Source of the DNA: Bradyrhizobium sp. NDS-1
GTDB lineage: Bacteria; Pseudomonadota; Alphaproteobacteria; Rhizobiales; Xanthobacteraceae
Assembly: GCF_032918005.1 (NCBI RefSeq)
Contig: NZ_CP136628.1
Span: 4,759,501-4,823,500, forward strand
Length of the DNA: 64,000 nucleotides
Direction: 5' to 3'
In this document: piece by piece, positions 25,670 to 35,404 of the stretch
How positions within the stretch are numbered: position 1 is the stretch's first letter
How the letters are laid out: each line of letters starts with the position of its first letter
The notes under the pieces: generated by a model
What the model saw: the letters and a program-made list of their open reading frames with translations, nothing else
Database searches by the model: none
What the model was told of the DNA's origin: nothing
Made by a program: the position numbers and the translations under genes

Positions 25670-26839
25670 CTACTTCAGCGGCTCCAGCACGGAGACGTAG
25701 TTGGCGACCGCGGCACCGCCCATATTGAAGATGCCGCCGAGCTTGGCGTTCTTGAGCTGCATGCCCTCGGGCGCCTGCCCTGCGAGCTGCATCGCGGTCA
25801 TCACATGCATGGAAACGCCGGTGGCCCCGATCGGATGGCCCTTGGCCTTCAGGCCGCCGGACGGATTGACCGGCAGCTTGCCGTCCTTCAGCGTCCAGCC
25901 TTCCTTGATGGCGCGGGCGCCCTGCCCCCTCGGCGTCAGGCCCATGGCTTCGTACTCGATCAGCTCGGCGACGGTGAAGCAGTCATGGGTCTCGACGAAG
26001 GAGAGATCGGACAGGGTCACGCCCGCCTTCTCCAGCGCGCGCTGCCAGGCCACCGTGCAGCCCTCGAACTGCAGGATGTCGCGCTTGGACATCGGCAGGA
26101 AGTCCTGGGCATGCGCGGTGGCGCGGAAGCCGATCGACTTGGCCATGCCCTTGGCGGTCTCGGCATCGGCCAACACCAGCGCCGCAGCGCCGTCGGAGAC
26201 CAGCGAGCAGTCGGTGCGCTTCAGGGGGCCGGCGACGTACGGGTTCTTCTCGCTCTCGGCGCGGCAGAAGTCGAAGCCGAAATCCTTGCGCATCTGGGCG
26301 AAGGGATTGGCCACGCCGTTCTTGTGGTTCTTGGCCGCGATCAGCGCCAGCGCATCGGACTGATCGCCATATTTCTGGAAGTAGGAACTGGCGATCTTGC
26401 CGAACACGCCGGCGAAGCCGCCGACCGTGTCGCCGTCCTCAGGCAGATAGGACGCCTTGAGCAGGTTCTTTCCGATCTCCGCGCTGGGAGTGCGCGTCAT
26501 CTGCTCGACGCCGACGACCAGGACGATTTTCGCAGCGCCCGCATCGATCGCGCGCAAGCCCTGATGCACTGCGGCAGAACCCGTGGCGCAGGCATTCTCG
26601 ACGCGGGTTGCCGGCTTGAAGCGCAGCTTCGGGTCGGCCTGGAGCACCAGCGAGGCGGTAAAATCCTGCGGCGAGAAGCCGGCATTGAAATGGCCGAGCA
26701 CGATCTCGTCGACATCGCCGGCGGAAATGCCGGCATCGGCCAGTGCCTCATTGGCAACGCGGGTGACGAGACTTTCGACGGTTTCGGTGTCGAACTTGCC
26801 GAACGGCGTATGCGCCCATCCGACGATGCTGGCGGTCAT
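25670..26839 (-). CDS. Acetyl-CoA acetyltransferase (thiolase)
   Basis: This 389-aa thiolase has the acylated Cys in NACATGSAA (C84), the His motif in VNPSGGLKAKGHPIGATG and an SCP2-thiolase-like ETHDCFTVAELIEYEAMGL segment. It has a complete catalytic set, in contrast to the thiolase-fold protein at 22710-23846. It should cleave or form 3-ketoacyl-CoA in the cytoplasm. The start at ATG 26839 follows a GGGAGAAAAG-type site. It lies 60 bases downstream of the KDPG aldolase gene stop region but belongs functionally to fatty-acid or aromatic catabolism. Confidence 0.88.
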   Translation of the reverse strand: MTASIVGWAHTPFGKFDTETVESLVTRVANEALADAGISAGDVDEIVLGHFNAGFSPQDFTASLVLQADPKLRFKPATRVENACATGSAAVHQGLRAIDAGAAKIVLVVGVEQMTRTPSAEIGKNLLKASYLPEDGDTVGGFAGVFGKIASSYFQKYGDQSDALALIAAKNHKNGVANPFAQMRKDFGFDFCRAESEKNPYVAGPLKRTDCSLVSDGAAALVLADAETAKGMAKSIGFRATAHAQDFLPMSKRDILQFEGCTVAWQRALEKAGVTLSDLSFVETHDCFTVAELIEYEAMGLTPRGQGARAIKEGWTLKDGKLPVNPSGGLKAKGHPIGATGVSMHVMTAMQLAGQAPEGMQLKNAKLGGIFNMGGAAVANYVSVLEPLK

Positions 26840-26898
26840 GGTCTTTTCTCCCTGGGGTCTCTTCCTGAGCTAAGTCTTAGCCCAGGGATGGCAAGACT

Positions 26899-27549
26899 TC
26901 ACGCAGCTTTCAGGGCCTTGAGCGTGCGCTGGCAGATGGCAGTTATGCCGGCCCAGTTCCCGGCCCTGATCTCGGCCGTCGGGCACAGCCAGGAGCCGCC
27001 GACCGCGACCACATTGGGCTCGGCGAGCCAACTCGCCGCATTGGCCTCGCCAACCCCGCCGGTCGGGCAGAACCGCACGTTCGGGAACGGGCCGCCAAGG
27101 GCACGCAGGCCCTTGATGCCGCCGGCCTGCTCGGCCGGAAAGAACTTTGCGACGTCGAAGCCGTGCGACAGCGCCATCATCAGCTCGGACGCTGTGGCAA
27201 TGCCCGGCGCGAACGGCAAGGAGCTATGGGCGGCGGCTTTGAGGAGGTCGGGGGTCAGGCCGGGGCTGATGCCGAACGCGACGCCGAGCTTCTCGACACG
27301 GGTAAAGTCGGCCGGATTGAGGATCGTGCCGATACCGACCACCGCCTCGGGCACTTCGGCCATCATCGCCCTCGCCGCTTCGATCGCCACAGGGGTGCGC
27401 AAGGTCACCTCCAGGGTGCGGACGCCGCCGGCGACCAGTGCCCGTGCCAGCGGCACGGCGTCCTGGATGCGCTCGATGGTGAGAACGGGAATGACGGTCG
27501 CGTCCCTGAATAGCGCGACGAGGTGGTTCTGTTGGGCAGCAGTGGGCAT
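26899..27549 (-). CDS. eda: 2-dehydro-3-deoxy-phosphogluconate aldolase (KDPG/KHG aldolase)
   Basis: This 216-aa class I aldolase has the family strands PVLTIERIQDAVPLARALVAGG, the Glu-containing EVTLRT, GIGTILN and the Schiff-base Lys in VAKFFPAEQAGG. FCPTGGV forms the phosphate site. It splits 2-keto-3-deoxy-6-phosphogluconate into pyruvate and glyceraldehyde 3-phosphate. It follows the KDG kinase gene by 18 bases, so the kinase product feeds straight into it. It is the last gene of the long minus-strand sugar-acid operon that begins with the ABC ATPase at 33982. Confidence 0.9.
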   Translation of the reverse strand: MPTAAQQNHLVALFRDATVIPVLTIERIQDAVPLARALVAGGVRTLEVTLRTPVAIEAARAMMAEVPEAVVGIGTILNPADFTRVEKLGVAFGISPGLTPDLLKAAAHSSLPFAPGIATASELMMALSHGFDVAKFFPAEQAGGIKGLRALGGPFPNVRFCPTGGVGEANAASWLAEPNVVAVGGSWLCPTAEIRAGNWAGITAICQRTLKALKAA

Positions 27550-27567
27550 CTCGTGGATCTTTTCGTT

Positions 27568-28539
27568 TTACTTGGTCGCTTGGCGCGTGGCCGCCGGCCG
27601 GTGCCGCTTCTTGGGCGGCATGGCATAGCCCGGAATGATGGCGCCGGCATAGCAGATCACGACGCTGGCGAGGCGATGCCCGGCCTGGGCCGCCTCGACC
27701 GGATCGGAACCGGCCAGCCGGGCCGCGATATAGGCTGCGGCAAAGCTATCGCCGGCCGCCGTGGTGTCGACGACGGGGTTCGTCATGGGTTCGGCGCGGA
27801 CCTCGTGGGTGCCACCGGGGAAGCGCAGCAGGCTGACGGGCTCAGGAAGCCGGAACACCAGCTCGGGCGTGGGGATGCGCGCCATCAATTGCTCGTTGCT
27901 CTCGCCGGGATACAGCGCGAGCAGATCCTCGGTCGAGGTCAGCACGATGTCGGCGGCCGCAAACGCTGAAGCAAACGCCTCGCGCGCGACATCACGGTCC
28001 GGCCACCCCCGCGCGCGAAAGTTCGTGTCGAACACGAAGCGGGTGCCGAGCAGGCGCGCCCGCTTGATCGCCGCGAACAGGCGGTCCCGCCCCGAAGCAT
28101 CGTAGATGGAGAGCGTGATGGCGGAGAGATAGACGATATCGTAGCTCATCAGCGAATTGAGCAGCTCGTCCGTCTCCGGCAGGCTCATCAGCTGCCGCGC
28201 CGCCGCGCTGTCGCGCCAGTGGAAGAACTGGCGCTCGCCCTTTGCATCCGTCTGGATCATGTAGAGGCCGGGCAGTTTTCCGGCCAGGCGCACGACGCGC
28301 CTCGTGCCGACACCTTCCGCAGTCCAGGCCGCGATCATCTCATCGCTCAAGGCGTCGTCGCCGAGCGCGGTGAGATAGTCGACCTTGACCTCGTGCCGCG
28401 CGAGGTACACTGCGGTGTTGAGCGTGTCGCCGCCGAAGCCGCGCGAATACAGGCCGCCACCCTGCCCCGCAGACGCGCCCCCCTGGGCCTGCCTGAGCTC
28501 GACCATGCATTCGCCGATGCAAGCAACGCTCGCCATCAT
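27568..28539 (-). CDS. kdgK: 2-keto-3-deoxygluconate kinase, PfkB family
   Basis: This 323-aa ribokinase-like enzyme has an N-terminal ACIGECMVELRQ strand, GGDTLNTAVYLAR and the C-terminal anion-hole/catalytic motif VDTTAAGDSFAAAYIA (catalytic Asp in AAGD). It phosphorylates 2-keto-3-deoxygluconate at C6 with ATP. The start is one of two adjacent ATGs (28539 or 28536). It lies between the DenD-like gene and the aldolase, consistent with a lower Entner-Doudoroff branch fed by dehydrated sugar acids. Confidence 0.9.
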   Translation of the reverse strand: MMASVACIGECMVELRQAQGGASAGQGGGLYSRGFGGDTLNTAVYLARHEVKVDYLTALGDDALSDEMIAAWTAEGVGTRRVVRLAGKLPGLYMIQTDAKGERQFFHWRDSAAARQLMSLPETDELLNSLMSYDIVYLSAITLSIYDASGRDRLFAAIKRARLLGTRFVFDTNFRARGWPDRDVAREAFASAFAAADIVLTSTEDLLALYPGESNEQLMARIPTPELVFRLPEPVSLLRFPGGTHEVRAEPMTNPVVDTTAAGDSFAAAYIAARLAGSDPVEAAQAGHRLASVVICYAGAIIPGYAMPPKKRHRPAATRQATK

Positions 28540-28559
28540 GTGACCCGCGCAGTCAGAGA

Positions 28560-29546
28560 TCAGGCGACGAAATTGCCGCCGAGCTCGTCTTCGATGTGAA
28601 TGCGGATGATGTCGTCGAACGTCTTCTCGGCCGTGGTGAAGCCGAGCTCGAGCGACCGCTTCGCATTGAAATTGCGCGGCCAGCCACCCACGATACCGAC
28701 GATGAACGGATCCGGCTCGCGCTTGATCCGGGCAGCGACCTTCTCGCCCGCAACCCGCTTGAGCGCGGCGATCTGCTCGCCGACCGTCGCCGACAGGCCC
28801 GGCATGGTCAGATTGCGGCGCGGGCCGACCGCGGCCAGATCCATCGTGCCGGCGTGGAGCAGGAAGCCCACCGCGGAGCGAGGCGTCGCATGCCAGTGGC
28901 GGACGTCCTCGGAGACGGGAAGAACCGCTTCCTTGCCCGCCAGGGGTTCGCGCAGGATGTTGGAGAAGAAGCCCGATGCCGCCTTGTTGGGCAGGCCGGG
29001 CCGGATGCAGATGGTCGGCAGGCGAATGCCGATACCGTCGAGGAAGCCGCGGCGCGAATAGTCGGCCAGCAGGAGTTCGCCGATCGCCTTCTGGGCGCCG
29101 TAGCTGAGCAGCGGCGTATGGAAGAACTCGTCGCCGATCGCATCCGGGAACGGCGCGCCGAACACCGCGATCGAGGACGTGAAGACCACGCGCGGCTTGT
29201 AGCCGCCGCCAACGAGCCTGACGGCATCGAGCAGCATTCGGGTGCCGTCGAGATTGATGCGGTAGCCCTTGTCGAAATCGAGCTCGGCTTCGCCGGAGAC
29301 GATGGCGGCAAGATGGAAGATCACGTCCGGGCGGCCGGCGATCAGCTTTTCGGCCGCGCCCGGCACGGCGAAATCGCCCGACACCGTCTCGACGGGGAAA
29401 CCGGCCTTCTCCGGCTTCTTCGGCTCGACCACGTCGTGCATGGTCAGTTTCGTGATGTCGGTCTTGCCGAGCCGGCCGTCGCGCAACAGCCGTTCACAGA
29501 GTTTGCGGCCGACCATGCCGGCGGCACCGAGAACCAGAACGTGCAA
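28560..29546 (-). CDS. NAD-dependent sugar-acid dehydrogenase/epimerase, DenD-like (extended SDR)
   Basis: This 328-aa extended SDR begins HVLVLGAAGMVGRKLCERLL (NAD-binding GxxGxxG) and has the catalytic YGAQK (Y-x-x-x-K) with SSIAVFGAP before it. The sequence plan and length match D-erythronate dehydrogenase (DenD) and related enzymes more closely than UDP-sugar epimerases. In this operon it may oxidise a sugar acid or uronate; the exact substrate is inferred. It lies 13 bases upstream-side of the kinase frame and 67 bases after the permease gene. Confidence 0.75.
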   Translation of the reverse strand: MHVLVLGAAGMVGRKLCERLLRDGRLGKTDITKLTMHDVVEPKKPEKAGFPVETVSGDFAVPGAAEKLIAGRPDVIFHLAAIVSGEAELDFDKGYRINLDGTRMLLDAVRLVGGGYKPRVVFTSSIAVFGAPFPDAIGDEFFHTPLLSYGAQKAIGELLLADYSRRGFLDGIGIRLPTICIRPGLPNKAASGFFSNILREPLAGKEAVLPVSEDVRHWHATPRSAVGFLLHAGTMDLAAVGPRRNLTMPGLSATVGEQIAALKRVAGEKVAARIKREPDPFIVGIVGGWPRNFNAKRSLELGFTTAEKTFDDIIRIHIEDELGGNFVA

Positions 29547-29613
29547 GAGCTAACTCCTTGTTATTGGCCGGAACGCGCAGCCCCTCGCGCGCTCCCGTGG
29601 CAGACCCCCGCGA

Positions 29614-30537
29614 TCACTCCTTCACGGCGCCGGTCATCGCGGACACATAATGCTCCACGAAGAAGGCGTAAAGGATGACGAGCGGCAGCGAGCCGGCCAG
29701 GGCTCCCGCCATCAGCGAACCCCAGCGGTAGATGTCGCCGTCCACGAACTCGTTGACGATCGCGACCGGCACCGTCTTGTTGCTGGTCGACTGCAGGAAC
29801 GTCAACGCGTAGATGAACTCGTTCCAGCACAGGGTGAAGCAGAAGATAAAGGCCGAGATCAGGCCGGGGATTGCGAGCGGCAGGACGATCTTGGTCAGGA
29901 TCTGCCAGCGGCTCGCCCCGTCGATCAGCGCGCATTCCTCGAGTTCGAACGGAATGGTCTTGAAATAACCCATCAAGAGCCAGGTCGAGAACGGGATCAG
30001 GATAGTCGGATAGGTCAGGATCAGCGCCAGCGGCGAGTCAAACAGCCCGTACTGGAAGACGACGGTGGCGAGCGGGATGAACAGGATCGACGGCGGCACG
30101 AGATAGGCGAGGAAGATCAGCCCGCCGACGAGATTGGCGCCCTTGTAGCGCAAGCGCACGATGGCGTAGGCGGCCAACACCGATGCGATGATCGAGAGCA
30201 CCGTGGCGCAGACAGCCACGTACATCGTGTTCCAGAGCCAGTACGGATAGTAGCTCTCGAACAGCAGCTTGTGGAAATGCTTGAAGGTCGGATTCCAGGT
30301 CCAGAACGGGTTGTACCTGTCGAGATCGAGCAGCTGCTCGTCCGGCTTCACCGAGGTCAGCGCCATCCAGTAGAACGGAAACAGGAGCACCACGACGATG
30401 ATCGCGAGCGGCAGGTACAGCGTCACGAGCCGGCGCGGCACCGACTGCAGATAGCTCATGCCCTCGCTGTTATCGACGCGGGAGGGCCCCGATATGACGG
30501 CCTTGAGATCGACTTTCGAGGCAGGAAGATCAGTCAT
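29614..30537 (-). CDS. Carbohydrate ABC transporter permease (MalG/UgpE-like)
   Basis: This 307-aa inner-membrane protein has six TM helices and the EAA loop ECALIDGASRWQILTKIVLPLAIPGL, which docks to the ATPase. A 40-residue cytoplasmic N-terminus precedes the first helix (LVTLYLPLAIIVVVLLFPF). The gene overlaps the previous permease by eight bases, showing translational coupling. With the 30530-31483 permease it forms the membrane channel of a CUT1 sugar or sugar-acid importer. Confidence 0.9.
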   Translation of the reverse strand: MTDLPASKVDLKAVISGPSRVDNSEGMSYLQSVPRRLVTLYLPLAIIVVVLLFPFYWMALTSVKPDEQLLDLDRYNPFWTWNPTFKHFHKLLFESYYPYWLWNTMYVAVCATVLSIIASVLAAYAIVRLRYKGANLVGGLIFLAYLVPPSILFIPLATVVFQYGLFDSPLALILTYPTILIPFSTWLLMGYFKTIPFELEECALIDGASRWQILTKIVLPLAIPGLISAFIFCFTLCWNEFIYALTFLQSTSNKTVPVAIVNEFVDGDIYRWGSLMAGALAGSLPLVILYAFFVEHYVSAMTGAVKE

Positions 30538-31483
30538 TGTTCTCCCCCTGTTGCCACTTGCGACGCTGCAGGCCGAACCAGGACACCATGATCGCCGCGA
30601 GCAGGAATGGTATCATGGCGCTCGAGATCGCCGCGCCCTCGCCGAGCTGCCCGGCGATGATCGCGCGCTGGTAGGACAGCGTCGCCATCAGATGGGTGGC
30701 GTTGACCGGGCCGCCTCGCGTCATCGCCCAGATCAGCTGGAAATCGGTGAAGGTGAACAGCACCGAGAAGGTCATCACGACGGCGATGATCGGCGTCAGC
30801 AGCGGATAGGTGATGAACCGGAAATTCTGCCAGCGTGTGGCGCCGTCGAGCGTTGCTGCCTCATAGAGCGACGGCGACACCGTCTGCAGGCCCGCGAGCA
30901 GCGTGATCGCCACGAAAGGCACGCCGCGCCAGATATTGGCGAAGATCACGCAAATGCGCGCCCAGGTCGTATCGCCGAGGAAGTTGATGTTTTGATCGAT
31001 CAGACCGAGATGCTTCAGCGACCAGGAGATGATCGAGAATTGCGAGTCGAAGATCCACCAGAACGCCAAGGCCGAGAGCACCGTCGGCACGATGAAGGGG
31101 ATGAGCACCATCGCGCGCAGCATCGCCTTGAACGGCATATTCTCGTTCAGCAGCAGCGCGAGATAGAGTCCGATCGCGAATTTGAGGGCGCTGGCGACGA
31201 AGGTGTAGAGCAGCGTGTTGAACACCGACAGCCAGAAGATCGAATCGTCCCACAGCCACTCATAGTTCTCGGTGCCGACAAATTGCCCGACCCTGCCGAT
31301 GCGGGTGTCCGTGAAGGACAGCCAGATGCCGAGCCCCAGCGGATAGGCCAGGAAGAAGATCAGGAACGCCATGGCCGGCACCATGAACCAGAAGCCGAGC
31401 CAGTTGCGATTGTGTTTGAGCTGGGTCCAGGCGCCGTCCTCGCTCATCTGAGGCTTGGCCCGGGGAATTGCGACATCAGCCAT
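30530..31483 (-). CDS. Carbohydrate ABC transporter permease (MalF/UgpA-like)
   Basis: This 317-aa permease has six TM helices after a cytoplasmic N-terminus of about 35 residues. Its EAA loop reads YEAATLDGATRWQNFRFITYPLLTPI. It is the partner of the following permease and overlaps it by eight bases. It follows the binding-protein gene by 64 bases. CUT1-type importers typically carry oligosaccharides, glycerol phosphates or sugar acids. Confidence 0.9.
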   Translation of the reverse strand: MADVAIPRAKPQMSEDGAWTQLKHNRNWLGFWFMVPAMAFLIFFLAYPLGLGIWLSFTDTRIGRVGQFVGTENYEWLWDDSIFWLSVFNTLLYTFVASALKFAIGLYLALLLNENMPFKAMLRAMVLIPFIVPTVLSALAFWWIFDSQFSIISWSLKHLGLIDQNINFLGDTTWARICVIFANIWRGVPFVAITLLAGLQTVSPSLYEAATLDGATRWQNFRFITYPLLTPIIAVVMTFSVLFTFTDFQLIWAMTRGGPVNATHLMATLSYQRAIIAGQLGEGAAISSAMIPFLLAAIMVSWFGLQRRKWQQGENND

Positions 31484-31547
31484 GCCCGATATCCCTGATC
31501 GAAATGTTGACGAGCGGGCGGCGCGACTGCCGCCCGCTCCGTGACCC

Positions 31548-32867
31548 TCAGCGATAGATGCGCTTCAGCTGGCGCTCGGCTTCCGCCATCGCGCCCTTCG
31601 CATCCTTGGTGCCGGTGCAGTAATTGGCGAACATGTCGACGACGATGAAGTCGGCGATTGCCGTTGCCGCCTTTTCGCCGACCGTACCGATACCGGCCGC
31701 CGGCAAAGTGCGCTTGGACGCCTGCGAGAACACGGCATTCTTGGGATCGGCCTTCCAGATCGGCGCCGATTCATAGCCGTTCAAGGTCTGCGTCAGATAG
31801 CCCTGCGCGCCATCCAGCCACTTCTCGTAGTTCTCCTTCTCCAGCATGAAGGCGACGAATGCCTTCGCCGCGTTCGGATATTTGGTGAAGTTGAAGGCGA
31901 GGATCGGCAGCGCAAGCTGCAGCTCGCTCGGCTTGCCGACCGGTCCGACCGGCCAGAGCGCGTGATAGGTGTCCTCGGCGAGCTCCTTCTTGCTCGCATC
32001 GGTCTTGGCGGCGACGTAGATCGAGATGCCGTTCGCCGTGCAATAGAGCTCGCCGGCGAGGAACGCCTTGTTGTTGGAGGAATCGTTCCAGGACGCCGTG
32101 CCCGGGATGAAGGCCTCGTACAGCGACTTGCAATACTCCAGCGCCTTCGCCGTCTCCGGCGAATTGATGATGATCTTGTCGTTCTGGTCGACCGTGTAGG
32201 CGCCGTGGCCCCAGAGCACCCAGTGCAGCCAGGAATTGCCATCACCCGACGCATGCCCGAGCGCGAAGCCGGCCGGCGTGTTGTTCGCCTTCAGCGCCTT
32301 GCACATCTCGAGGAAACCGGGAAAATCCTTCGGGAATTCCTTGAACCCCGCCTTGTCGAGCGCCGACTTGCGGTACGTCATGTAGCCGCCATTGGTCGCG
32401 ACGGGAATGCCGAGCCAGTCGTTGCCTTGCTTGCAGGTCTTGGCGGCGGCATCGGTCCAGCCGCCATATTTATTGCCGAGATAATCAGCAACGTCGTTCA
32501 TCTTCAGCACTTTGGTGGGGAACAGCTGCGGCAGCGTGTGCAAGCCCCAAGCGAGATCGAGCCCGGAGCCGGTATTGGCCGCGACCGAGGCCTTCGGCTG
32601 CACGTCCTCGAAGGATTCGCTGAACACGTTCATTTCGGTGCCGGTGGCGGCCTTGAACGCCGCGACCATTGCGTTGAACGCATCGTCTTCCGCCGGCACG
32701 AAGCGCTTCCAGCGCATCACGGTCAGCTTGGCACCGGGCTCGGCCTTCCAGGGCGCGCTCTGCGCCCAGGCCTTGGCGAAATCGAACAGTGCCGGCCCGG
32801 TGAGCATACCGGTTGCAGCCAGTGCCGTTCCGCCTTGAAGCAGAGTCCGGCGGGTAAAGTCTTGCAT
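31548..32867 (-). CDS. ABC transporter solute-binding protein, Tat-exported
   Basis: This 439-aa periplasmic protein starts MQDFTRRTLLQGGTALAATG, a twin-arginine signal (TRRTLL) with cleavage near AKAWAQ (about residue 35). The mature part has cluster-B (CUT1) features such as YLTQTLNGYESAPIWKADP near the C-terminus. The Tat signal suggests it folds before export. It supplies substrate to the two permeases that follow. The ligand is probably a sugar acid, judged only from the catabolic genes in the operon. Confidence 0.88.
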   Translation of the reverse strand: MQDFTRRTLLQGGTALAATGMLTGPALFDFAKAWAQSAPWKAEPGAKLTVMRWKRFVPAEDDAFNAMVAAFKAATGTEMNVFSESFEDVQPKASVAANTGSGLDLAWGLHTLPQLFPTKVLKMNDVADYLGNKYGGWTDAAAKTCKQGNDWLGIPVATNGGYMTYRKSALDKAGFKEFPKDFPGFLEMCKALKANNTPAGFALGHASGDGNSWLHWVLWGHGAYTVDQNDKIIINSPETAKALEYCKSLYEAFIPGTASWNDSSNNKAFLAGELYCTANGISIYVAAKTDASKKELAEDTYHALWPVGPVGKPSELQLALPILAFNFTKYPNAAKAFVAFMLEKENYEKWLDGAQGYLTQTLNGYESAPIWKADPKNAVFSQASKRTLPAAGIGTVGEKAATAIADFIVVDMFANYCTGTKDAKGAMAEAERQLKRIYR

Positions 32868-32914
32868 GTCGTCCTCCCTGTGATGCTTTTTTATTATCTC
32901 AACTCGAACTTGCG

Positions 32915-33982
<1,068 letters not shown>

Positions 33983-34127
33983 CTAGCTCCCTCCTCGAAA
34001 GTCCACGACGCATCGAGCGCCGCGACCGTCTTGTTTTTCAGACTTCACCGGACCAGGCCCGATCTTAGCGGGCAACATTGTCGGCAGTTTGTGCGGTTTT
34101 GGCAATTTGTCTTTGGTTAGTCGGTGC

Positions 34128-34141
34128 TGGTAGCGCTGTCA
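34128..34141. promoter_or_regulatory. LacI-type operator in the divergent promoter region
   Basis: TGGTAGCGCTGTCA has the LacI-family operator form TGNNANCGNTNNCA with a central CG. It lies 43 bases upstream of the LacI gene and 146 bases upstream of the ABC ATPase gene. A closely similar word occurs at 35256-35269, before the dehydratase gene. The shared TGGTAGCG core argues that one regulator binds both. Confidence 0.6.
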
Positions 34142-34183
34142 ACGTTCCTTTGTTTGCAGGCCCGACTATGATAAGAGCAACAA

Positions 34184-35284
34184 ATGGGTCGAAAACGCAC
34201 CAAGTCAGGCAAAATCCGGCTGGCGGAAGTCGCCGAGCTTGCCGGCGTCAGCCCGATTACGGCGTCCCGCTTCTTTCGTAATCCGGAGGCCCTGTCGATC
34301 GGCAAGCGGACGCGGGTCGAGAGCGCGGCCAAGGAGCTCGGCTATGTCCCGAACCTTGCGGCGCGCGCGCTGGCCTCGCAACGCACCGAAGTCATCGGCG
34401 TTCTGATCCCCTCTCTCACCAACAACGTGTTTTCGGACGTGCTGCGCGGCATCTACGATGCGTCCGAAGGCAACCGCTACTCGATCCAATTGTCCAACAC
34501 ACGCTACAGCATTCTCCAGGAGGAGAAGCTGCTGCGCCTGTTTCTCGCGCAGAAGCCGGCCGGCCTGATCGTTACCGGCATCGACCAGACCGCGGAGTCG
34601 CGCGCGATGCTGGAGGCCGCCGACTGCCCGATCGTGCAGATCATGGAGATCGGCCCCGATCCGGTCGACATGATGATCGGCTTTTCGCACTATGACGCAG
34701 CCCGCGCAGCGGTTGCGCACCTGTTCGAACAGGGGCACCGCAAGATCGGCTTCGTCGGCGCGCGCATGGACCCGCGGGTGCAGCGGCGGCTTGACGGATA
34801 TGTCTCGGCCATGAAAGACGCCGGATTGTTCGAGCAGCGCCAAGTCGTCACGACCGCAACACCGACCTCCGTGACGCTCGGCGGCGCTCTGTTCACCGAT
34901 CTGCTGGCGCGAGAGCCGGGCCTCGATGCGGTGTTCTGCGCCAATGACGACCTCGCGCTCGGCGTTCTGTTCGAATGCCGGCGCCGCGACATCGCGGTCC
35001 CCGACCAGATCGCGATCGTCGGCTTCAACGACCTCGAATTCATGGCATCCGCCGTCCCCACCCTCACCAGCGTGCGCACCAACCGCTACGAGATGGGCAA
35101 GACGGCCGCCACCATGCTGATCGAGGCGATCGATGGACGGCGTCCGGAGCATCCGGTGCTCGATCTCGGCTTCAAGGTCATCGAGCGGCAAAGCTCGTCG
35201 TCGCGCCATTCGGAGAGCCGGCCGGCCGTTTCAGCCGTAGGTGCGGCGAACAAAATGGTAGCGTTACCAAGTAGCCATGACTAG
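34184..35284 (+). CDS. LacI family transcriptional regulator
   Basis: This 366-aa regulator has an N-terminal helix-turn-helix (KIRLAEVAELAGVSPITAS) with the hinge helix near residues 50-60 (YVPNLAARALAS). A periplasmic-binding-protein-like effector domain follows, beginning VIGVLIPSLTNNVFSDVLRG. It resembles gluconate-type (GntR of LacI family) repressors in wording. It is divergent from the ABC operon and upstream of the dehydratase genes, and probably represses both until a sugar acid binds. Its last codons contain a copy of the putative operator. Confidence 0.88.
   Translation: MGRKRTKSGKIRLAEVAELAGVSPITASRFFRNPEALSIGKRTRVESAAKELGYVPNLAARALASQRTEVIGVLIPSLTNNVFSDVLRGIYDASEGNRYSIQLSNTRYSILQEEKLLRLFLAQKPAGLIVTGIDQTAESRAMLEAADCPIVQIMEIGPDPVDMMIGFSHYDAARAAVAHLFEQGHRKIGFVGARMDPRVQRRLDGYVSAMKDAGLFEQRQVVTTATPTSVTLGGALFTDLLAREPGLDAVFCANDDLALGVLFECRRRDIAVPDQIAIVGFNDLEFMASAVPTLTSVRTNRYEMGKTAATMLIEAIDGRRPEHPVLDLGFKVIERQSSSSRHSESRPAVSAVGAANKMVALPSSHD
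35256..35269. promoter_or_regulatory. LacI-type operator inside the 3' end of the LacI gene
   Basis: TGGTAGCGTTACCA is a palindrome with a single mismatch and a central CG, and shares its first eight bases with the site at 34128. It overlaps codons of the LacI C-terminus (MVALP) and lies about 136 bases before the dehydratase start, where it could control that promoter. Confidence 0.6.
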
Positions 35285-35404
35285 TATCGCCATTGTGAGG
35301 AAACGACCCGTCAGCGGGCCAGCGATCCATCATTCGCGCCGTTGGGCATCGCACGAGCCGGCACTCCAGGCCGGACGTGTGCGTTTGCATTGCAGGAGAA
35401 GCCA

